From: Bifidobacterium amazonense | GTDB lineage: Bacteria > Actinomycetota > Actinomycetes > Actinomycetales > Bifidobacteriaceae | Length of the DNA stretch: 64,000 nt | Assembly: GCF_018555435.2 (NCBI RefSeq) | Contig: NZ_JAFEJT020000009.1 | Location: 1 to 64,000, forward strand | Reading direction: 5' to 3' | Shown: in pieces, positions 50,086-59,040 of the stretch | Position numbering within the stretch: the first letter of the stretch is position 1 | Layout: every line of letters starts with the position of its first letter | Position numbers and translations under genes: made by a program | Notes under the pieces: generated by a model | What the model was told of the DNA's origin: nothing | Database searches by the model: none | Seen by the model: only the letters and a program-made list of their open reading frames with translations

Positions 50086-52521
50086 ATGAGTGACTTGAAC
50101 GCGTTGAATTTGCAGGCGGGCGACATCGTCGGCGGCTATACGCTGGTGTCCCGTCTGGGGGCGGGGGCAATGGGCTCCGTCTGGCGCGCCCGCGACGACG
50201 GCGGCCAGGAGTACGCGATGAAAATTCTGCGCGATTCGCTGGCGGACGACGAGAACGCCGACATGAACGATGACGACGTTCGCGAGCGCGTGACTGCCCG
50301 CGAACGGTTGCGCCGCGAGGCGATGGCATTGAAGAAGGTCGATCACCCGGGCGTGTGCGGGATCGTCGACATGGAGTTGGACGATTCGCTCGCGTTCATC
50401 GTGACCGAATTGATCGAGGGCCGCAATCTGCGCGACGATGTGAAGGCGAACGGCCGTTATATCGGCGACGATCTGGAACGACTGGCGCGCAAGCTGATCG
50501 ATGCGGTGAAGGCCGTGCATGCGGCCGGGATCGTGCACCGCGACATCAAGCCGACGAACGTAATGGTGTCGGCTTCCGGCCCGGTGTTGGTGGATTTCGG
50601 CATTGCAATGACGGGCGGCGAGAGCCATGTGACGCGCACCGGCCTGGTGATGGGCACGCCCGGTTTCATTGCGCCGGAGATCATCGACGGCGAGGAATCG
50701 GACGACGAGACGGACTGGTGGTCGGTCGCCTCCGTGCTCGCGTTCGCCGCGACCGGTTCGCCCGTGTTCGGCACGAAGCCAATGATGGCGGTGCTGGAGC
50801 GCGCGGCCCGCGGCAACGCGAATCTGACGGGCCTGCCTGCGGGCACGATGGCCGCGTTCCGTTCCGCGTTGAATCCCGATCGCAGCAAACGTTGTACACC
50901 GGACGAGCTGCTGCATGCGATTGCAGTCGATGCGTTGAATCCGACCGTCTGGCAGGAGGCGGCGCTGGAAAGCGGTGAGACGGAGGTGGTGCGCCCTTTT
51001 GACGCGACGGGCGCGGGCAACCCGCGCCTGTTGTGGCGCGACGAGCCGACGATCATCGCGGCCGAACGCAACCGTGCGACCACGCGGCCGAACGCGCCGA
51101 TCGTCATGCAGCCGCAGCCGAACGCCCCCGGCACCGGACTGGCCGCGGCGAGCAACGAAAGCACGGCGATCCTGCCGCCGATCGAACCGTCGGCGACCGT
51201 GCCACTGCAATCGGCGCAACCCTCACAGCCCCCGCAGCCGCCGCAACGATCCGACGGCGAGCGCGCAACGTCGGAGCATCCCGTCGACCGGTTCCAGCCG
51301 GCCGCAGCGGGCGGCCGACCGGCCCTGCGCAGGCTCGCCGGCACTGCCGAAACGCCAGCGAACCCGAGCGCAGTCGCCGAACCGTCGCGCCCGCCGTCAT
51401 CGTCGGCAATCCCGAACGTGGCGACGATCGTCATTCCGAACCGTCCCGCGCCGTCCGTGCCGCGCACCACGGTCATGCCGGACGGTCTGCCGCAGCGAAC
51501 GAACGCTGCCGGCGACGATCCCGCGCGCACGCAGACCATAGGCGACCTGCCGACCGAAACGCTTGCGACCGACGCCACGCAGGTCATCTCGTCGCCCGTC
51601 GCGAATCCCGACGCCGACGCGCGCACGACGCGCACGGCGAGTACGGAGCGCGAGCCGGAGGCCACGCAGGTCATGCGGCCGATGCCGACTGCCGAACCGG
51701 CCAGCCACATGGCCGACGACACGGACAGCATCAGCGCCGAACTTCAACCGACGGATCAGGTGCAACCGCCATCCCTGCCGCCGCAGGACGAGCAGTCGCA
51801 ATGGCAGCAACCGACATTCGCCGCCCCCTCCCCCGAGTCAGTGGCGGTTCGCCGCGGACAGTACCGGTCGCGCGGCCTGCTTCCGTTGTGGGCGCTCACG
51901 GTTCCAGTCGCCGTGCTGGCCGCATCCCTGCCGCTCGTCGCGGCGATGCTTGCGGCCGCGCTGCTCTGGCTGCTCATCACGGCCGGACTGTCGACCGAAG
52001 CGCAGCTGCTGCGCGAATCCCGCCGCGGCGGCGAGCGCCGGCCGAGCGACGTGTGGAAGCGCGCGGCAAGCCTGCCGTGGCATCTGGTGAAGGCGTTGCC
52101 GTTCGCCGCGTTGCGCACGCTGCTGTTCGCGGTGCCGATGACCGTGATGACGCTGCTGGCGACGTGGTCGCTGGGCCTGCCGAAAACGTCGATGGACCTG
52201 TTCGGCGTCAACTGGCTGTCGGTCCCGATTCTGGACGCGTCGCCGCTGTCGGCCAGCGGCATGACGTTGGCGGCGGGTGCGGCGATCGGCTGGATGCTGT
52301 CCGTGTTTTCCGCGAACGCGGCGACGGTGCGGCTCGGCGCGGGTACACTGCGCGGGCTGAAGCCGGATGCGAACGAAACGATCGACGGCGACGACGGCAG
52401 TCGCGTCACGCGCGCCCGCGTGCTGCGCATGATCTGGGCGGCGATGACGGCGGCGGCCGTGATCGCGCTCGGCGTGAACCCGATCATCAACTGGTGGCCG
52501 CTCATCAGCGGCATCTGGTGA
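50086..52521 (+). CDS. Membrane Ser/Thr protein kinase (PknB-like family)
   Basis: An 811-residue Hanks-type kinase. Kinase domain about 18-275: Gly-loop GAGAMGSVW (25-33), K46, HRDIKPTN (151-158), DFG (170-172), GTPGFIAPE. A long Pro/Ala/Thr-rich linker (about 300-590) probably disordered and containing repeated DATQVI/EATQVM and TVVRP-like patches leads to a C-terminal block with about four membrane helices (about 600-811) instead of the PASTA domains of PknB. So it is anchored but lacks a muropeptide-sensing exterior. The short upstream (TAGGAT seven bases before ATG, with GGGAG) suggests a leaderless or short-leader mRNA. Target unknown. Confidence 0.9.
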   Translation: MSDLNALNLQAGDIVGGYTLVSRLGAGAMGSVWRARDDGGQEYAMKILRDSLADDENADMNDDDVRERVTARERLRREAMALKKVDHPGVCGIVDMELDDSLAFIVTELIEGRNLRDDVKANGRYIGDDLERLARKLIDAVKAVHAAGIVHRDIKPTNVMVSASGPVLVDFGIAMTGGESHVTRTGLVMGTPGFIAPEIIDGEESDDETDWWSVASVLAFAATGSPVFGTKPMMAVLERAARGNANLTGLPAGTMAAFRSALNPDRSKRCTPDELLHAIAVDALNPTVWQEAALESGETEVVRPFDATGAGNPRLLWRDEPTIIAAERNRATTRPNAPIVMQPQPNAPGTGLAAASNESTAILPPIEPSATVPLQSAQPSQPPQPPQRSDGERATSEHPVDRFQPAAAGGRPALRRLAGTAETPANPSAVAEPSRPPSSSAIPNVATIVIPNRPAPSVPRTTVMPDGLPQRTNAAGDDPARTQTIGDLPTETLATDATQVISSPVANPDADARTTRTASTEREPEATQVMRPMPTAEPASHMADDTDSISAELQPTDQVQPPSLPPQDEQSQWQQPTFAAPSPESVAVRRGQYRSRGLLPLWALTVPVAVLAASLPLVAAMLAAALLWLLITAGLSTEAQLLRESRRGGERRPSDVWKRAASLPWHLVKALPFAALRTLLFAVPMTVMTLLATWSLGLPKTSMDLFGVNWLSVPILDASPLSASGMTLAAGAAIGWMLSVFSANAATVRLGAGTLRGLKPDANETIDGDDGSRVTRARVLRMIWAAMTAAAVIALGVNPIINWWPLISGIW

Positions 52522-52550
52522 TATTGGGCGATAGTGACGCAACGGGTATA

Positions 52551-52600
52551 ACTACCCCTCAGTCAGCCTTCGGCTGCCAGCTCCCCTAGCAAGGGGAGCT
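52551..52600. repeat. Bipartite palindromic intergenic repeat (copy 2)
   Basis: ACTACCCCTCAGT, hairpin CAGCCTTCGGCTG (52564-52576) and hairpin AGCTCCCCTAGCAAGGGGAGCT (52579-52600) follow each other. Organisation and parts of the sequence match 7309-7366. It lies downstream of the kinase gene and may serve as terminator. Confidence 0.65.
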
Positions 52601-52735
52601 TGAATACGGTACGGCATCTGGTAAACGCGAGGCGAACGCGCCGTCCGGACCTGGTGAGGACATGAACGCTCTCGGCGGAGCCGCACGGCAATCGGTTATT
52701 ATGAGCGAGATTGTTGGGTTGAAAGGACTTTTATC

Positions 52736-53722
52736 ATGGCTCAGGATCCGAAGAAGACTGTCAGGCGCAAATCGCGGGCCGACCGTCGCGCCGCCGAGGA
52801 GGCGCTCGCGCGCGCGGCCGAAGAGAAGGCGGCCAAGGAACGCAAGCAGCAGACCATCATCGGCGTGATCGCCGTGGCGATCGTGGCCGTGCTGGTTATC
52901 GTCGCGGGCATCGCCGTGTTCAATTCGACGCGCAAGTCCGCCGAGGAGCAGGCCAAGGCCAACATGTCGGTCACGGAGGCGTACAACGCAGTGCAGGCGG
53001 TGTCCGTCAAGCCGGAGCGCGCCGACAAGAAGGGCGGCATTCTCATTTCCAAGGACGGCTACGGCAAGTCGGTGGAAGGCGTGCCGACCGTGCAGGTGTA
53101 CATGGACTTCATCTGCCCGGGCTGCGGTTCGCTCAACCGCCAGCTCGACCCGACGCTCATCAAGCTTATGGACGCCGGCCAGCTCAACCTCGACCTGCAT
53201 TTCCTCTCATTCATGGACAGCTATTCGACCGACGACTATTCGAGCCGCGTCGCGAACTCCGCGCTGTACATCGCCGACCATGACGACGATCCGAACCACC
53301 TGCTCGAGTACATCAAGAACGTGTACGCCGATGGCTTCCAGCCGGAGGAGGGCAGCTCGTACAAGTCGGTGAGCGACGACAAGCTCAAGGAGCAGGCCGT
53401 GGCCGCCGGCGTTTCGCAGGCCGTGGCGGACAAGGCGTACGGCCGCGACTACCAGGATTGGCTGGACGCGATGAACACGTACACGCCGAAGCGCAAGGAG
53501 CTGCTGAACACAACCGGTTCGTACGCCGGCTCGTTCACGACGCCGACGGTGATGATTAACGGCACGCGCTGGAACCTGTCCGACGTGTCGACGGCCGGTC
53601 TGTCCGTGACGGACGGATTCCTGCAGTCGATCGGCCTGGATTCGAGCAAGGTCGGCGACGCGAACACGCTGCCGTCGATCGGCTCGGACAAGCAGCCGAT
53701 TTCGCTGACGACCGGCGAGTGA
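52736..53722 (+). CDS. Membrane-tethered DsbA-like thiol-disulfide oxidoreductase
   Basis: A 328-residue protein with an Arg/Lys/Glu-rich cytoplasmic N-terminus, one membrane helix (about 41-62) and an external thioredoxin-fold domain. The active site is CPGC (127-130; VYMDFICPGCGSLNRQLDP), and cis-Pro lies in FTTPTVMING. This matches actinobacterial DsbA/DSBA_F4-type proteins that form or shuffle disulfides in exported proteins. RBS GAAAGGA precedes the ATG; a TATTAT box (52697-52702) may be the promoter. No DsbB/VKOR partner is in view. Confidence 0.9.
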   Translation: MAQDPKKTVRRKSRADRRAAEEALARAAEEKAAKERKQQTIIGVIAVAIVAVLVIVAGIAVFNSTRKSAEEQAKANMSVTEAYNAVQAVSVKPERADKKGGILISKDGYGKSVEGVPTVQVYMDFICPGCGSLNRQLDPTLIKLMDAGQLNLDLHFLSFMDSYSTDDYSSRVANSALYIADHDDDPNHLLEYIKNVYADGFQPEEGSSYKSVSDDKLKEQAVAAGVSQAVADKAYGRDYQDWLDAMNTYTPKRKELLNTTGSYAGSFTTPTVMINGTRWNLSDVSTAGLSVTDGFLQSIGLDSSKVGDANTLPSIGSDKQPISLTTGE

Positions 53723-53756
53723 CGTTCGGCTGAATCATCGATCGTTTGACGTGAAT

Positions 53757-53796
53757 CGTGGGGCCCGCCGTTCCGCTTGGGACGGCGGACCCCACG
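53757..53796 (+). terminator. GC-rich hairpin after the DsbA-like gene
   Basis: CGTGGGGCCCGCCGT and ACGGCGGACCCCACG form arms of about 17 bases with one mismatch. No T-run follows. Confidence 0.6.
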
Positions 53797-53824
53797 CATA
53801 CGCCGACATATGACACCAGCCGAA

Positions 53825-53852
53825 TTGAACATTCGGGACTTGCTGGTATGCT
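53825..53852 (+). promoter_or_regulatory. tRNA-Thr promoter
   Basis: TTGAAC (53825-53830), 16 bases and TATGCT (53847-53852) form a sigma-70-like promoter about 38 bases upstream of the tRNA 5' end. Confidence 0.6.
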
Positions 53853-53889
53853 AGTCATTCGTCCGAAGTTGCCGTAAGGCAACGGGAGC

Positions 53890-53963
53890 GCCTCTTTAGC
53901 TCAGATGGCCAGAGCGGCCGCCTTGTAAGCGGCAGGTCGTCGGTTCGATCCCGACAAGAGGCT
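53890..53963 (+). tRNA. tRNA-Thr (anticodon TGT)
   Basis: A complete cloverleaf: acceptor GCCTCTT/AAGAGGC, D-arm GCTC..GAGC, anticodon stem GCCGC/GCGGC with loop CTTGTAA (anticodon TGT, reading Thr ACA), T-arm GTCGG-TTCGATC-CCGAC. The discriminator base is T, and CCA is not encoded, so it is added by the CCA-transferase, one of which lies at 59106. Confidence 0.95.
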
Positions 53964-53995
53964 CGTCGCGCGGCAAAACGTCGTATAGTAGATAC

Positions 53996-54155
53996 GTACG
54001 CAATGTTGCGTTGGAAAACTTAACCCGAGTAAGCGAGTCCCAGAAGTCTTCCCCCAACTTGTGGCTTCTGGAGACGAGGGCAGGGCATTCCCCCAACCAG
54101 CTCTGCCCCTATCAAGGGGGCGGGAATTTCCCCTTCTCTCCCGCCCCCTTTTTTC
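53996..54155 (+). ncRNA. 6C-type actinobacterial small RNA
   Basis: Two hairpins each carry a C-run in the loop. Hairpin 1: CCAGAAG (54040-54046) with CTTCTGG (54065-54071), loop with TTCCCCCAAC. Hairpin 2: GGGCAG (54078-54083) with CTGCCC (54103-54108), loop with TTCCCCCAAC. A strong terminator (54116-54153) follows, and a TATAGT -10 box (53984-53989) precedes. This is the layout of the 6C RNA described in Actinobacteria (two stem-loops with poly-C loops and a downstream terminator; B11 in mycobacteria). Here the runs have five C. C-rich loops may pair with G-rich ribosome binding sites. The 5' end is estimated. Confidence 0.75.
54116..54153 (+). terminator. Terminator of the 6C-type RNA
   Basis: GGGGGCGGGA (54116-54125) pairs with TCCCGCCCCC (54139-54148), followed by TTTTTTCTTT. 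Confidence 0.92.
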
Positions 54156-54209
54156 TTTGTTCATCGACATCGCGCGCAGCGCGATTCCAACGCTTTCAGA
54201 CCGAACGGT

Positions 54210-54215
54210 TACAAT
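54210..54215 (+). promoter_or_regulatory. -10 box of the G5/lysozyme-like gene
   Basis: TACAAT at 54210-54215 would place the transcript start near 54222. It overlaps an in-frame ATG at 54214 and therefore argues against that start codon. Confidence 0.4.
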
Positions 54216-54252
54216 GCGTGACGTAGTGCCCGCATACGGAAAGATGGTAACG

Positions 54253-56058
54253 ATGGCAAGACGATGGACCCCGCAACGATTTGTAAAGTTGCGTCGACTG
54301 CGCGTCGCGGCCAGCGCGATCGTCGTTCTGGCGGTATCGCTGGGTATGTTCATGTTCACTGCACGCAAAACCGTGGCGATTACGGTCAACGGCGAAACCA
54401 CGACGGTGACCACGTATGCAATGAGCGCGTCCCGACTGCTCGAATCGCAGGGCATCGACGTGAAGACGCACGACATCGTCGAATCGAGCGCGGGCGGCGA
54501 AAAGCTCACAAATCACTCGGTCGTGACCGTGCAGAGCGCCTACCAGACCACCATCAGCATCGACGGCCAGGAGGTCCCGTTCTGGACCACGGCCACCAGC
54601 GCGACGCAGCTGCTCGGCTTCTTCGAGGCGAACGAGCACGCCGCCGCGAAGGTCACCGTCAACATCGACAACATCTACAGCAAGCTGACCGGCGGTCTCG
54701 TCATCAACGCGGACGGTCCGGTTACCGTCATCGCCGACGGCAAGAGCTCCGTCGCACCGAACGGCAAGCTGCCGGCCGCGTCGATCCTCGACTCGAAGGG
54801 CATCACGCTCGGCAAGGAGGATCGCGTGAGCGTCGAAAAGGACGGCGGCAAGACGATCCTGCGCGTGCAGCGCGTCACGCACGGCGAGGAGACGCGCACC
54901 GTCGCGGTCCCGCACGGCACGCAGACGATCGAGGACCCGTCGCTCGCGGCCGGCACGACCGTGGTGCGCCAGCAGGGCGAGGACGGCGAGAAGCAGCAGA
55001 CGTACAGCGTCACGTACGTGGACGGCAAGAAGGAGTCGGAGAAGCTCAAGTCGGAAACGACGACGAAGATCGCGATCGACACGATTATCGCGGTCGGCAC
55101 GAAACAGCCGGAAACCAGCAAGAGCGACGATGCGGATAGCAGCGCGTCGTCCGGCAAGACGAACGGCCAGTCGTCCGGTACGTCCGGCAGCCAGTCGTCC
55201 GATGATGCGAACGCCGATACCAACGCCGATACGAACGGCAACGCCGGCGGCAAGAACGACTCAGCCAATGGCGGATCGTCCGCGAACGGCTCGAACGGCG
55301 CATCCGGCAACGGCACGACGACGAACGGTTCCACGGACAAGAACAACGGGAACGCTTCCAGCAACGGATCGTCGTCATCCAACGGCACGTCAAGCAACGC
55401 AGGCAACAGCAAACCGAACGGCGGCACGTCGGGCAACGGCAAGCCGAACAACTCCGGCGGTACGAACGGCGGATCGTCGTCCGGCAGCGGCTCATCCGGC
55501 AACTCGGGCAACACCGGCAGCAACGGCAACTCCAGCAACTCCGGGGACAGCAACGCGAACGGCTCGGGCAACGCCGGCAATAACGGCAACAGCAGCAATT
55601 CCGGCAGCTCCAACAACTCGAACTCCAACACCAACTCCAGCGGCAATGCCGGCAACAACAGCAACAATTCCAACAGCGGATCCTCGTCCAACGGCAACGG
55701 CAACACCGGCAACAGCAGCAGCGACGCCTCCAACGCGCGCCTGTGGCGCCCCACTGCCGCGCAGGCGCAGGCGTACGCATCCGGCGCCGCGGCCCAACGC
55801 GGCTGGACCGGCGACGACTGGACCGCGCTGGTCAAGCTGTGGAACCGCGAATCCGGCTGGTCCTGGTCGGCGGAGAACAAGTCGTCGGGCGCCTACGGCA
55901 TCCCGCAGGCGCTGCCCGGCAGCAAGATGGCGGACTTCGGCGCCGACTGGAAGAACGACGCGGCCGTCCAGATCGACTGGGGACTGGCGTACATCGCGCA
56001 GCGCTACGGCTCGCCGTCTAAGGCTTGGGAGCATTCGGAAAAGGAAGGCTGGTACTGA
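54253..56058 (+). CDS. Exported cell-wall protein: DUF348 + G5 + long N/G/S linker + lysozyme-like domain (Rpf/transglycosylase type)
   Basis: A 601-residue exported protein. Membrane anchor or signal about 18-36 (VAASAIVVLAVSLGMFMF). DUF348-type repeats about 40-165 (VAITVNGETTTVTTYAMSASRLLESQGI), a G5 domain about 190-270 (TRTVAVPHGTQTIEDPSLAAGTTVVRQQGEDG), a roughly 210-residue Asn/Gly/Ser-rich linker (about 281-493), then a lysozyme-like domain (494-601) with likely catalytic E533 in KLWNRESGW and AYGIPQALPGSKM. The order resembles resuscitation-promoting-factor proteins such as RpfB, but the end is of the transglycosylase type. Probably remodels peptidoglycan. The start at 54253 has GGAAAG nine bases upstream. 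Confidence 0.85.
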   Translation: MARRWTPQRFVKLRRLRVAASAIVVLAVSLGMFMFTARKTVAITVNGETTTVTTYAMSASRLLESQGIDVKTHDIVESSAGGEKLTNHSVVTVQSAYQTTISIDGQEVPFWTTATSATQLLGFFEANEHAAAKVTVNIDNIYSKLTGGLVINADGPVTVIADGKSSVAPNGKLPAASILDSKGITLGKEDRVSVEKDGGKTILRVQRVTHGEETRTVAVPHGTQTIEDPSLAAGTTVVRQQGEDGEKQQTYSVTYVDGKKESEKLKSETTTKIAIDTIIAVGTKQPETSKSDDADSSASSGKTNGQSSGTSGSQSSDDANADTNADTNGNAGGKNDSANGGSSANGSNGASGNGTTTNGSTDKNNGNASSNGSSSSNGTSSNAGNSKPNGGTSGNGKPNNSGGTNGGSSSGSGSSGNSGNTGSNGNSSNSGDSNANGSGNAGNNGNSSNSGSSNNSNSNTNSSGNAGNNSNNSNSGSSSNGNGNTGNSSSDASNARLWRPTAAQAQAYASGAAAQRGWTGDDWTALVKLWNRESGWSWSAENKSSGAYGIPQALPGSKMADFGADWKNDAAVQIDWGLAYIAQRYGSPSKAWEHSEKEGWY

Positions 56059-56187
56059 TCGCGTCGCGCCCCTCGCATGAGGGACAATGGCAGGCAGGAC
56101 ACGACGGCACGAACCCGTCATCCCCGGACCGGCCACGAAACCGGAGCATCCGGGGCAACCGGGCAACCGCAGCAACGAGAGGTGAAC

Positions 56188-57162
56188 ATGAGCGAAGAAC
56201 AGGAGCCGACGGCGACGCAGGACCAGCAGGACCGGCAAGGCCGTCTGCTGGGCGCGGCGGACATCCGCCGGATCGCGGCCGACGCGGGCATCAGCCCGAC
56301 CAAGAAATTCGGGCAGAATTTCGTGATCGACCCGGGCACGGTGCGCCGCATCGTGCGCGAGGCCGACGTGACGGCCGACACGCACGTCATGGAGGTCGGC
56401 CCCGGCCTCGGCTCGCTCACACTGGCGATACTGGAAACGGGCGCGGCGATGACCGCGATCGAAATCGACCCGCCGGTCGCCGAACGCCTGCCGCGCACGA
56501 TCGCCGAATTCATGCCGGACGCGGTCGACCGGTTCCGCGTCGTCAACCGCGATGCACTCACCGTCACGCCCGACAACGTGCCCGACTTCAACGATGACGC
56601 CGCGTTCACGCTGGTCGCCAACCTGCCGTACAACGTGGCCACGCCGATCATCCTGACGCTGCTGGAACGCTTTGCGAACCTCGATTCGTTCCTCGTGATG
56701 GTGCAGAAGGAGGTCGCCGACCGGCTCGCAGCCGAACCCGGCAACAAGATCTACGGCACGCCGAGCGTGAAGCTCGCCTGGTACGGCAAGGCCCGTCGCG
56801 TAGGTAACATCGGCCGCAACGTGTTCTGGCCGGCCCCGAATGTCGACTCCGCGCTCGTGCGATTCGACCGCCACACGCCGGCCGAGCAGGCCGAGCTGGC
56901 CGGCGGCGCCGACCGCGAGGCTACGTTCCGCCTGATCGACGAGGCGTTCGGTCAGCGGCGCAAGACGCTGCACGCCGCGTTGAAGAAAAGCGTGCCGGCG
57001 GAGGCGTTCGCACGCGCCGGCATCGACCCGACCCGTCGCGGCGAGACGCTGACGATCGCCGATTTCGCGCGGCTGGCGGCGGCATGCGCGGCCGGGGCTA
57101 CGGCCGAACCGACGGCCGAATCCGCGACTGAACCGGCGACCAGCGGAGCCGACCATGACTGA
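56188..57162 (+). CDS. ksgA: 16S rRNA (adenine1518/1519-N6)-dimethyltransferase
   Basis: A 324-residue SAM-dependent enzyme that dimethylates two adenines in helix 45 of 16S rRNA during 30S assembly. KKFGQNFVID, SAM site VMEVGPGLGSLT, then ALLxx NLPYNVATPI (the NLPY catalytic motif) and AWYGKARRV, WPAPNVDSALVRF are all present. A C-terminal Ala/Thr-rich tail is non-conserved. The ATG at 56188 follows GAGAGG. The ispE gene overlaps its 3' end by eight bases, a common ksgA-ispE pair in Actinobacteria. Confidence 0.95.
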   Translation: MSEEQEPTATQDQQDRQGRLLGAADIRRIAADAGISPTKKFGQNFVIDPGTVRRIVREADVTADTHVMEVGPGLGSLTLAILETGAAMTAIEIDPPVAERLPRTIAEFMPDAVDRFRVVNRDALTVTPDNVPDFNDDAAFTLVANLPYNVATPIILTLLERFANLDSFLVMVQKEVADRLAAEPGNKIYGTPSVKLAWYGKARRVGNIGRNVFWPAPNVDSALVRFDRHTPAEQAELAGGADREATFRLIDEAFGQRRKTLHAALKKSVPAEAFARAGIDPTRRGETLTIADFARLAAACAAGATAEPTAESATEPATSGADHD

Positions 57163-58147
57163 CACACTCACCCCGGTCCGCCCACGCGCCGACCGCCACC
57201 GCACGTCCGCCACAGCATCGCACGTTCCGTCGAACATCCCGACAGACGTTCCGTCTGGCGTCCCGCCGCTCACCGTAAGCGTCGACGTGCCAGCCAAAAC
57301 CAACCTGACCCTGCACGTGGGCGCGCCGCACGCCGAATGGGGCGGCCGCCACGAGCTCGACACGATCTACTGCGGCGTGGGCGTCTACGACACGGTCACC
57401 GTCACGCGCAAGGAGCCGGGCAGCGGCTTTTCGCTCGACCTCGCCGGCGAGCATCTGGGCGACCTAGCGAGCACCGGCAGCGACATGCGCCGCAATCACG
57501 CGGTACTGGCCCTGTTCGCGCTCGCCGAGGCGTGCGGCCGCGAGCCGGACGTGTCGCTGGGCATCGAGAAGCGCATTCCCGTGGCCGCCGGACTGGGCGG
57601 CGGTTCGGCCGACGCGGCGGGCGCACTGCTCGCGCTGAACGAACTGTGGTCATTGCACTGGCCAATCGGCCGGCTGCGCGAGATCGCTGCCACGCTCGGC
57701 GCGGACATGCCGTTCTGCCTGACCGGCGGATATGCGCGCGGCACTGGTTTCGGCGAGCAAATCGACGATATTCCTTCCGACTCCCCCGCCGCACGTCAGT
57801 TGCGCGAACGCGGTTTCGCCGGGCTTACGATGATCGGCGCATATGCGGACGCGCTGAGCACGCCGGCCGTGTACGCCGCGTTCGACCGGCTGGGGGCCGG
57901 CGACGGCGACGACAATCATCTGCAACATGCGGCGATCGCGCTGCATCCGCGCAGCGGCGACGCGATTCGCGAGGCTGTCGCGGCGGGCGCGCGTCAGGCG
58001 TTCGTGTCCGGTTCGGGACCGTCGGTTGTCGCGTTCGTCGCCGACGAGCGTGCGGCCGCGGACGTGCGCCGCGCATGGACGGCGTCGCGGGCCGTGGACC
58101 GGATCATCATGGCCCAGGCACCCGCCGTTCCCCGGATCAGACGGTAA
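57155..58147 (+). CDS. ispE: 4-(cytidine 5'-diphospho)-2-C-methyl-D-erythritol kinase
   Basis: A 330-residue GHMP kinase of the MEP isoprenoid pathway. The substrate end VDVPAKTNLTLHVG, the ATP loop IPVAAGLGGGSADAAGAL and the C-terminal SGSGPSVVAFV are clear. The first 40 residues are an unusual Pro/Thr/Ser-rich extension before the conserved start (VSVDVPAKTN), longer than in most IspE proteins. The ATG overlaps ksgA by eight bases. Translation is probably coupled. Confidence 0.93.
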   Translation: MTDTLTPVRPRADRHRTSATASHVPSNIPTDVPSGVPPLTVSVDVPAKTNLTLHVGAPHAEWGGRHELDTIYCGVGVYDTVTVTRKEPGSGFSLDLAGEHLGDLASTGSDMRRNHAVLALFALAEACGREPDVSLGIEKRIPVAAGLGGGSADAAGALLALNELWSLHWPIGRLREIAATLGADMPFCLTGGYARGTGFGEQIDDIPSDSPAARQLRERGFAGLTMIGAYADALSTPAVYAAFDRLGAGDGDDNHLQHAAIALHPRSGDAIREAVAAGARQAFVSGSGPSVVAFVADERAAADVRRAWTASRAVDRIIMAQAPAVPRIRR

Positions 58148-58280
58148 CGTCCGACCCGAACCGGCCAACGATAAATCCAGCGATCAACCCAGATCAACCC
58201 AGCGACAACGAGTCAGGCGATAAAGCTAAGGTTGAACCCATCGAAACGCCTGAACCAAACACACACCGGAGGAGCGGGTC

Positions 58281-58991
58281 ATGAGTGAGCTATACGACGA
58301 GCGGCAGGCCCGCAAGGTCTATATGCGCCGGCGTCAGGCAAAGGTGTTCTCCGTCACCTTCGTGCTGCTGGCCGCGGCGCTGGTGGTGTCGCTGCTGTTC
58401 TACTTCCACCTGTTCGGGCTCGGCATTCCCGAGACGGCGGCCGTGCAGCCCAATTACGGCGTGACCGCGCCGTGCGTGCCGAACGGATCCGACGGCAAGC
58501 CGGCGAAGTATCCGGCCTACAACACCATCACCGTGCAGGTGGAGAACGGCACCGACCATCTGGGCTTTGCCGGCGCGGTCACCGACGCGCTGTCGAACCG
58601 CGGGTTCGTCATGCAGGACGCGGGCACGCTCACCAAGCAGAAGGACGGCAAGGAAGTCCTCGACAAGAACGGCGACACAATCGTCGACAGCAGCATCCAG
58701 CGCACCGTGATCTACTTCGGCAAGAACGCGATCGCGCAGGCGTACACGGTGAACGCGAACTTCACCGACGCGGTGATGGTCATGGACGACCGCAGCGACA
58801 TGCTCGTCACGGTCGTGCTCGGCGCCACGTTCAACGACCTGACCGCCAAGGATGCGCTGCCAGCCACTGGCGACACGATTGAGAGCATCTCCGGCTGCGT
58901 CGCCGCCGACAAGATGACCAACCTGCCCAAGGCGCTTATCCACACCGCCGTGGAACCGGCCCAAACCTCCGCCACGACGACCCAGCAGTAG
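58281..58991 (+). CDS. LytR_C-domain membrane protein
   Basis: A 236-residue single-pass protein: a basic cytoplasmic N-terminus (SELYDERQARKVYMRRRQAK), one membrane helix (about 24-46), and an extracellular LytR C-terminal-type domain (about 75-200; ITVQVENGTDHLGFAGAVTDALSNRGFVMQDA ... TVIYFGK), found alone or after LytR-CpsA-Psr enzymes that attach polymers to peptidoglycan. No LCP catalytic domain is present. RBS GGAGGAG precedes the ATG. About 130 bases downstream of ispE and possibly co-transcribed. Function unclear. Confidence 0.8.
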   Translation: MSELYDERQARKVYMRRRQAKVFSVTFVLLAAALVVSLLFYFHLFGLGIPETAAVQPNYGVTAPCVPNGSDGKPAKYPAYNTITVQVENGTDHLGFAGAVTDALSNRGFVMQDAGTLTKQKDGKEVLDKNGDTIVDSSIQRTVIYFGKNAIAQAYTVNANFTDAVMVMDDRSDMLVTVVLGATFNDLTAKDALPATGDTIESISGCVAADKMTNLPKALIHTAVEPAQTSATTTQQ

Positions 58992-59040
58992 CATCCCCGC
59001 CCGCGGGCGTCCCCGCGCGACCGGCAGGAACAGCAACAAC

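Noticed and set aside
53890..53963. Attachment site of a prophage or island at the tRNA-Thr 3' end
   Set aside because: No integrase and no repeated tRNA 3' end was seen nearby; what follows is a small RNA and housekeeping genes.
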